A stretch of DNA of 12,463 bases, from contig PLEA01000604.1 in assembly GCA_003136335.1 (NCBI GenBank), forward strand, positions 6,362 to 18,824, written 5' to 3'. Shown one piece after another: positions 7,737-12,463 of the stretch. This DNA comes from Acidobacteriaceae bacterium. GTDB taxonomy: Bacteria; Acidobacteriota; Terriglobia; Terriglobales; SbA1. Made by a program: the position numbers and the translations under genes. The notes beneath the pieces were generated by a model that was not told the DNA's origin, did no database searches, and saw only the letters and a list, made by a program, of their open reading frames with translations. Numbering within the stretch: position 1 is the first letter of the stretch; every line of letters begins with the position of its first letter.

Positions 7737-10133
7737 TTAAGCTTGCTCCTCCAGGGCGCTCAAGAACCGGACCACCGCTCGCGTGATCCGCTCTGCTGTA
7801 AAGGATTCTGGCAGCGGAACCGCCAGCATTGGCTGATTCGTCTGCGGGTGCCGCGAGAACAGGCTAGAAACAGCTGCGTGCGATTGCTGGCCGGGCGCGG
7901 TCGCGCAGTTCTTAAATTCCGAGGCAACGGACTGGAGGAATGCCAACCCGGCCTTGGCCAAGCCAACCGCGGCTCGTTCAACGGCGCCAACTCCATCCTC
8001 GCCGCTGGCTGGGACGCTGGAACTGGAGGGCTCCACGGTACTCTGTGCCGCTGGTGCCGAGGTTGTTGTCTCGCCAACCCGGATTGCTTGCGGCGGGGGC
8101 GTATCGATGATGGGCTTCGGTCTTCCGGGTTGGTTGGCAAAGATTTCTTTCACCTGCTGTAGGACGCTCTTGCGCCCGAGCTTTGCGAAGCTGACTTCGG
8201 AAACGGGCGAGTCAAACACGCCGGCAAACAGCGATTTTTTCAGGTGCAGTGTTTCCCACACTCGTTCTTCGATCGTCTTTTCGGTAAGAAAATGGATGAC
8301 CTGAACGGGATTGGCCTGTCCCAGGCGATGAACGCGCCCAATGCGCTGCTCCAGACGCGCCGGATTCCAGGGCGGCTCGAAGTTGATGACAGCGGAGGCC
8401 GCCTGCAGGTTGAGTCCTACTCCGCCCGCATCGGTAGAGAGGAATACCCGGCAGTTAGGCTGGCTCTGAAATGTTTCGATGAGTGCACCGCGCTTCCGAG
8501 AGGGAACGCCCCCATGTAGCGAAACGAATCCGATTCCCATTTTCCGCAGTTCTTCTCCAGCCAAGAATGTCATGCGTTCGTATTCGCTGAAGACCACAAC
8601 CTTGCGGTTTTCCTCGACGGTCAGTTCGCGAATGATTTCGCGGAACTCTGCCAGCTTGGGCGAGTGGTGGGTGCGCTTGTCGAACAGGAACGTAGAGTTG
8701 CAGAGCATGCGCATGTTCTGGAGGCAGCACAGGACGCGGCGTAGGTCAATTTCCGAAAGCCACTTTTGGCGTTGCCACTTGTGCATGAGCTGACCCAGAA
8801 TCTCGCTCTGTTCCCCGTACGGTTCTGCCTGCTCTGGGGTCAGCGGTACATGAAACACCTGGTCGGTTCGAGGGGGAAGGTCTTTTAATACTTCCCCGCG
8901 AGTGCGGCGAAGAAGGATGGGTTCCAATTGGCGGTGAATTTGGTCAAGGCCTCGATAGCCCAGCAATTTCCCATCCGCGTCTTCCATCCGGTGTTCCTGA
9001 AGGAAGCGGAAGGCGGGTCCCAGCCGTCGCCCATCGACGAATTCGACCACAGAAAAAAGCTCTTCCAATTTGTTCTCCAACGGGGTACCGGTCAGCACGA
9101 AGGTATAGCGACTTTTCAACTGCTTGATGGTCCGTGCCGTGGCCGTTGTCCAGTTCCGGATGCGCTGCGCTTCGTCCAGGATGATAAGGTCCGATTGGAG
9201 GTCGTGCAGGTACTTGATATCCTTCAGAACCAGCTCGTAGCTGGTGAGATTGAAAAACTTTGGGGAAGCGTACTGCTTGTGCCGTTGAGGCAACAGTCCC
9301 TCGATGACCTGCGCGTCCAGGCCGGTGAACTTTTCGATTTCCTTCTTCCACTGGTACTTAACCGACGCCGGCGCCACAATCAACACTCGTTGTATCCCGC
9401 GGCTGCGACGCAGGAATTCGGTGGCTGCCAGCGCTTGCACGGTCTTACCCAACCCCATGTCGTCGGCTAGGATGACACGGCCGCGGCATGCCGCAAAGAT
9501 GGCCCCTCGCACCTGATAGGAGAGCAGAGAAGTCTTGAGCAAGCCAGCAAGCGGATCCCGGCCGCGCCCGTGTTTCGCCAGCAGCTTCTTCTCTGTCTCC
9601 CGCCCTTCAGCAATTTCGTTTTCTCTGTCGACGTAGTTCAGAACGTCACTGTAAATAACGGCTTGATCGTCAGCTTTACGGAGCTCATCCATGAGCTTTT
9701 CGAAATCCCGCAAGCGGGAGGATTTCAGTAGGCCTCGATCGTCAAAGTATGCTTGAGCCAGCGCCTGCAGCGCCGCCGAGGGAGAGAGGGGGAGCCGAAG
9801 CCGCACATTCAGAGTGTCACCGTAATGAAGCGAAAGCGATGCCCTGGCGCGATTGAATACCTCGCGGTCAAGTGCCTTGCCGCGGCGCCGACGCAAGCGA
9901 GCGAGCAGAGCCTCGATGTGCTTGCATGTTCCCAAGGTGTTGACCGCAAAGTCGGGACAGGAACAGTAGTTATCGAACAGGCCCGGCCCTCGTATCGCTA
10001 CCCGGTAAGTTTTGTTGCTGGCCGAGCGTACGAAATAATCTCCGTACAAGTTCCCATCCGGCCGGGTCAGAATGCGCACGATGCTTCCGTGAGCCCTTTC
10101 GCGACGCGCAGAAATCTGTTGTTCGATTACCAT
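7737..10133 (-). CDS. SWIM zinc-finger SNF2-family DEAD/DEAH-like ATPase
   Basis: A 798-residue cytosolic superfamily 2 DNA translocase. Domains in order: an N-terminal SWIM zinc finger with C57, C59, C70 and H72 (CSCPDF...GTCKH); a linker to about 200; the SNF2 ATPase with Walker A DDMGLGKT at 224-231, Walker B DEAQ at 320-323 and motif III LTGTP at 347-351; then the helicase C-terminal lobe with VVVFSEY, STDAGGVGLNLQAA and the arginine-finger motif QRIGRVHRLGQ at 596-606. All catalytic motifs are intact. Residues after about 650 form a tail rich in P, S, T and A that looks disordered, ending in a short helical segment. SNF2 proteins of the RapA/HepA kind move on duplex DNA and displace bound proteins; SWIM domains bind nucleic acid or protein. 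The ATG at 10131-10133 is preceded (minus strand) by GAGAGAGG about six bases away. The gene stands alone, diverging from a small regulator-like gene. The exact target is unknown. Confidence 0.92.
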   Translation of the reverse strand: MVIEQQISARRERAHGSIVRILTRPDGNLYGDYFVRSASNKTYRVAIRGPGLFDNYCSCPDFAVNTLGTCKHIEALLARLRRRRGKALDREVFNRARASLSLHYGDTLNVRLRLPLSPSAALQALAQAYFDDRGLLKSSRLRDFEKLMDELRKADDQAVIYSDVLNYVDRENEIAEGRETEKKLLAKHGRGRDPLAGLLKTSLLSYQVRGAIFAACRGRVILADDMGLGKTVQALAATEFLRRSRGIQRVLIVAPASVKYQWKKEIEKFTGLDAQVIEGLLPQRHKQYASPKFFNLTSYELVLKDIKYLHDLQSDLIILDEAQRIRNWTTATARTIKQLKSRYTFVLTGTPLENKLEELFSVVEFVDGRRLGPAFRFLQEHRMEDADGKLLGYRGLDQIHRQLEPILLRRTRGEVLKDLPPRTDQVFHVPLTPEQAEPYGEQSEILGQLMHKWQRQKWLSEIDLRRVLCCLQNMRMLCNSTFLFDKRTHHSPKLAEFREIIRELTVEENRKVVVFSEYERMTFLAGEELRKMGIGFVSLHGGVPSRKRGALIETFQSQPNCRVFLSTDAGGVGLNLQAASAVINFEPPWNPARLEQRIGRVHRLGQANPVQVIHFLTEKTIEERVWETLHLKKSLFAGVFDSPVSEVSFAKLGRKSVLQQVKEIFANQPGRPKPIIDTPPPQAIRVGETTTSAPAAQSTVEPSSSSVPASGEDGVGAVERAAVGLAKAGLAFLQSVASEFKNCATAPGQQSHAAVSSLFSRHPQTNQPMLAVPLPESFTAERITRAVVRFLSALEEQA

Positions 10134-10354
10134 GAAGAACCTCTCTCATGAAGGGTGAATGCACATCAGCGCAATCGGAATGTTAGATCTCGGAATGTTA
10201 GATCAATGATGATCGTGTTTGCCGGGCCCGCTCGATTGGATTCTCCCCATTTTGATTCTTGCAAACACCGTCGGACTTGGCAGAAACTAGAGAGCAGAGC
10301 TTGGCTCGCTCGACCGTTTCATGAGCTGATTTTACCCGAGGAATACGATAGCGT
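10134..10354. promoter_or_regulatory. Divergent promoter region between SNF2 gene and small HTH-like gene
   Basis: This region must carry start signals for both neighbours. It holds the 15-base tandem repeat (10175-10204) and an overlapping inverted repeat GATCA-N4-TGATC (10201-10214). On the minus strand TTGATC and TAACAT stand 15 bases apart, a poor sigma-70-like pair for the SNF2 gene; no strong consensus promoter was found. TTCTTGCAAACA at 10256-10267 also occurs at 7518-7529. Confidence 0.4.
10175..10204 (+). repeat. Perfect 15-base tandem repeat in divergent promoter
   Basis: TCGGAATGTTAGATC is repeated twice head-to-tail with no spacer. It lies 42-71 bases upstream of the SNF2 start, where a regulator could act. 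An inverted repeat GATCA/TGATC begins within its last four bases. It could be a paired operator or a replication-slippage duplication; with two identical copies both remain open. Confidence 0.7.
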
Positions 10355-10672
10355 ATGGCGAAGAAAATCAAGACAAATCAGCAAATGCAAGAATGGATCG
10401 ACGCGCGAAGGCGCCGCCATTTGTCTCACAGCCAGGTACAGATGGCCCGAGAGCTTGGGTTGAACCCGGCGAAACTGGGCAAGATCGATAACCACAAGCA
10501 GGAGCCCTGGAAACTGCCGCTGCCCCGGTTCATCGAACAACTCTATTTCGAGCGTTTCGGCAAGACGACTCCCGACAACGTCGTGTCGATCGAGCAGCGA
10601 TGTCGGGCCGAAGCGGCGCAAAGAGAGGCGAGACGTGCCGCCAGGCAGCAGCGTGCAAGGGACAGCACCTGA
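10355..10672 (+). CDS. Small basic protein with helix-turn-helix-like segment, unknown function
   Basis: A 105-residue protein, rich in R, K and Q. Residues 24-43 (SHSQVQMARELGLNPAKLGK) have the spacing of a helix-turn-helix, recalling the Xre type. They are followed by a well-formed motif (NHKQEPWKLPLP) and FIEQLYFERFGK, a pattern familiar from conserved hypothetical proteins of about 80-110 residues in many bacteria. The C-terminal 25 residues are a charged helix (EAAQREARRAARQQRA). GAGGA at 10338-10342 is a candidate ribosome binding site but its 12-base spacing is long. No partner gene follows on this strand; it converges with the Hsp90-like gene and diverges from the SNF2 gene. DNA binding is inferred from the fold-like pattern only; it might instead be a small regulatory or adaptor protein. 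That it is a real gene is supported by its resemblance to a known family and by coding-like composition. Confidence 0.7.
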   Translation: MAKKIKTNQQMQEWIDARRRRHLSHSQVQMARELGLNPAKLGKIDNHKQEPWKLPLPRFIEQLYFERFGKTTPDNVVSIEQRCRAEAAQREARRAARQQRARDST

Positions 10673-10882
10673 AGCACGGTGCGCGACGGCGGCGATATGC
10701 GGCGCTGCGGTCCGAGGTGCTGACAGTGCAACGACAAGGGGCGGGGACGTGAGGCGAAGTTGTCGTATTGACGACCGGTGGGTGGAACAGGAACTGCCGT
10801 CCCGAACCAGTGGCGCCTGAGTCAGAGAAGGCTCTGGGCGGGGGCTAAGCCTCTATCCCATCGAAAGGTGCGATACAACCCT
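10673..10882. other. Short convergent gap, nothing recognised
   Basis: The 210 bases between the converging small gene and the Hsp90-like gene are GC-rich. One imperfect hairpin (AGGCT at 10829-10833 with AGCCT at 10848-10852, 14-base loop) has no T run on either strand. No gene, repeat or clear terminator was seen. Confidence 0.5.
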
Positions 10883-12463
10883 TCAGGCAGGTTTCAATTT
10901 CTCCTCGACATAGAGTGAGAGCTCAATCATGCGCTCCATCAATTGTTCGGCTGGCAGTCCCCTAAAGTTCTTGAGCACCAACTCCTTGACGTAGAGCCGC
11001 ACCAGATACCGCAACTGGAGGGCGCGGCTGCGCGTGGCGAAGACAAAATCGCGATGCCCGCTATTCACGACGATCAGGTTCCGCTCGGCATCGAATCGCG
11101 AGCGCCACAGTTCCCCAGCGGCTCGTTCAAACGTGTAGCCCGGTAAGCCGCGCGCATTGAAGAGAGAGGGGCCCACGGCCGCATCAAGACTATCAGTGAC
11201 CGTGATCAGTGCCTCCGCATTGCAGCACACATCGCGCTGCGAGACGGTGACGGACAGACGCACGAGACCGGGCGACGACGGCGCTTGGAAGCTAACTTCC
11301 TGATCGAAGGCGGACGAGAGCATGCCACTTCCTTCGCCGATCTCCCAGCTAAATCGCAAATCCTGCTCGACTCGCCGGTGCGAGCGATCCCGGGGCAGTG
11401 CGCGAAAGCGCCGACTTTGGTTCACGCTCAATGTGCACGCACCTGGCGAAATCACGGCAGTGCGCAAAGGCCCAGCATAGTCGAAGAATTGACGCTGAGC
11501 GGATTCGCTTCCGCTCGGTTCTGGAACACCCGGCACGGGACCCTCCTTCTCCCCAGATGCCTCCACGCGTCGCTCCTGCAGCTCGCCGCCACCGACCGCT
11601 TGCGGCGAGCGTGACTGGATGTCAAACCAATCGTATTCCTCGGGCGGCAGGACCAGCATGGCCTCGCGAAACGCACGCTGGATGGCACGCAAGGACTCCT
11701 GATTCGCCTGTTCTTCCTCGGCGCGCCGCTGCGCGTCGATGAGGCCATTAAGGTGTGCTTCGAGTGGCACCAGAGCTTCCGCAAATGCCCCATAGCGCTC
11801 ATCGTGGATGATCCCGGAACGGGTGCTGGGTGTCAGATTCAGGTAGGGCACGTCGATCAGACCCTGCAAGTAACGAGAGCTCCACGGCCCGCGCTCCAGA
11901 CCGGGCAGCGTACCGATATCCTCGATCACCCGCGTGCCACCTCGGGTAAGGGAGACCCGGCCGTTCTCGGCCGGTTCTGTGAGATACAGTTCGGCATACG
12001 CCTCGCCGAATGGGGAGCGAACTGCCGGCAGTTGGTGGAGCAAGCGCCCTTCGAACTGCCGCGGCTCGACCTGGTACTGCTTGCGCGCAAGCTTGTCAAC
12101 CACCGTTATACGAACCTGGGTAGCACGGATCCGGTCGCGCAGCTCCGAGGCCAAATACCACTGGATCTTCTCACCGCTCAAGCTACGGATGCCGTTGAGC
12201 AGGGGGCTGATCTTGAGCTCGGTGCCGGGGTCGGCAAAAAGCACGCGTCGTGGGTTCACGGTGTAGCGCGGATCCCCTTTGTTCATAGCCATCTGATAGA
12301 GGCGCTGATCGGCACCGCCAGAAGTCATCGTGAGCCTCTCGCCCACGGTCCAAAAGCTCAACAGTCCGATGCCAAATTCCCCTTGCAAACCGCCTCCGGA
12401 GCCGTCTGCCTTCAAGCGTCGCTTGATTGAGTCGCAGATATGAGTCGCGACGTACTTGAAGTC
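10883..12463 (-). CDS. Hsp90/GHKL-type ATPase with Ig-like segment (5' truncated)
   Basis: The reading frame is open to the right edge, so this is the last 526 codons of a longer protein. The first visible residues (DFKYVATHICDSIKRRL) lead into GEFGIGLLSFW at 28-38, the G2 box of Hsp90-like ATPases; the Asn box and DxGxG box must lie outside. A TTG inside this stretch (12415) is not a true start. Next comes a middle region like the Hsp90/GyrB second domain (about 80-215), a charged helical stretch rich in E, Q and R (about 230-270), and a low-complexity linker. An Ig-like beta-sandwich (about 334-424) follows, with FSWEIGEGSG, VSFQAPSSPG and CNAEALITVTDS. The C-terminal domain (about 437-525) contains GLPGYTFERA, NLIVVNSGHRDFVFA and a final helical bundle; its role is unknown to me. 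Cytosolic, no signal or membrane segment visible. An ATP-driven clamp or chaperone-like activity is inferred. Family level is fairly sure, function is not. Confidence 0.8.
   Translation of the reverse strand, partial: DFKYVATHICDSIKRRLKADGSGGGLQGEFGIGLLSFWTVGERLTMTSGGADQRLYQMAMNKGDPRYTVNPRRVLFADPGTELKISPLLNGIRSLSGEKIQWYLASELRDRIRATQVRITVVDKLARKQYQVEPRQFEGRLLHQLPAVRSPFGEAYAELYLTEPAENGRVSLTRGGTRVIEDIGTLPGLERGPWSSRYLQGLIDVPYLNLTPSTRSGIIHDERYGAFAEALVPLEAHLNGLIDAQRRAEEEQANQESLRAIQRAFREAMLVLPPEEYDWFDIQSRSPQAVGGGELQERRVEASGEKEGPVPGVPEPSGSESAQRQFFDYAGPLRTAVISPGACTLSVNQSRRFRALPRDRSHRRVEQDLRFSWEIGEGSGMLSSAFDQEVSFQAPSSPGLVRLSVTVSQRDVCCNAEALITVTDSLDAAVGPSLFNARGLPGYTFERAAGELWRSRFDAERNLIVVNSGHRDFVFATRSRALQLRYLVRLYVKELVLKNFRGLPAEQLMERMIELSLYVEEKLKPA

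Noticed and set aside
7586..7786. Small genes in the convergent gap (60-66 codons)
   Set aside because: No ribosome binding site, no recognisable product, overlap with repeats and, for the last, with the 3' end of the SNF2 gene.
9753..10151. 132-codon plus-strand open frame antisense to the SNF2 N-terminus
   Set aside because: It is antisense to the SWIM zinc finger, whose cysteines and histidine are intact; no independent support.
10829..10852. Hairpin between the convergent small gene and Hsp90-like gene
   Set aside because: Only five pairs, a 14-base loop and no T run on either strand.

Overview
The window looks like a chromosomal segment of a GC-rich, diderm soil-type bacterium, most likely an Acidobacteriota (Terriglobia-like). 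This rests on the style of the TonB-dependent receptor at the left edge, on three consecutive proteins with Tat signals, and on family resemblance of the other genes. It is a judgement by eye, not a database result. No rRNA, tRNA, CRISPR array, transposase or phage gene was seen.

Left half (1-7406), all on the + strand. The 3' part of an outer-membrane TonB-dependent receptor is followed by a Tat-exported amidohydrolase of the YtcJ/Amidohydro_3 type. Then come two tandem, closely related Tat-exported FAD-dependent oxidoreductases that resemble the spermidine dehydrogenase (SpdH) group. Gaps are 128, 25 and 7 bases, so the last three genes probably form one transcription unit. The picture is an envelope module: uptake through the outer membrane, then periplasmic hydrolysis and oxidation of an unidentified amine- or amide-containing compound.

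Middle (7407-7736), a non-coding gap between convergent genes. It holds two exact copies of a 20-base element that is itself an 11-base-period direct repeat, plus a small GNRA-type hairpin followed by four T.

Right half (7737-12463). A minus-strand SWIM zinc-finger SNF2-family ATPase is separated by a 221-base divergent region, with a perfect 15-base tandem repeat, from a small plus-strand gene. That gene encodes a 105-residue helix-turn-helix-like protein of unknown function. A minus-strand Hsp90/GHKL-type ATPase gene, truncated by the right edge, converges on it. The ATPase carries an Ig-like beta-sandwich segment and a conserved-looking C-terminal helical domain of unknown role. The right half could concern nucleic-acid remodelling or stress, but the mixed strands give no clear operon and no proven system.

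The least explained items are the compound repeat in the convergent gap, the Hsp90-like/Ig-like fusion, and the duplicated SpdH-like pair with an exported amidohydrolase.
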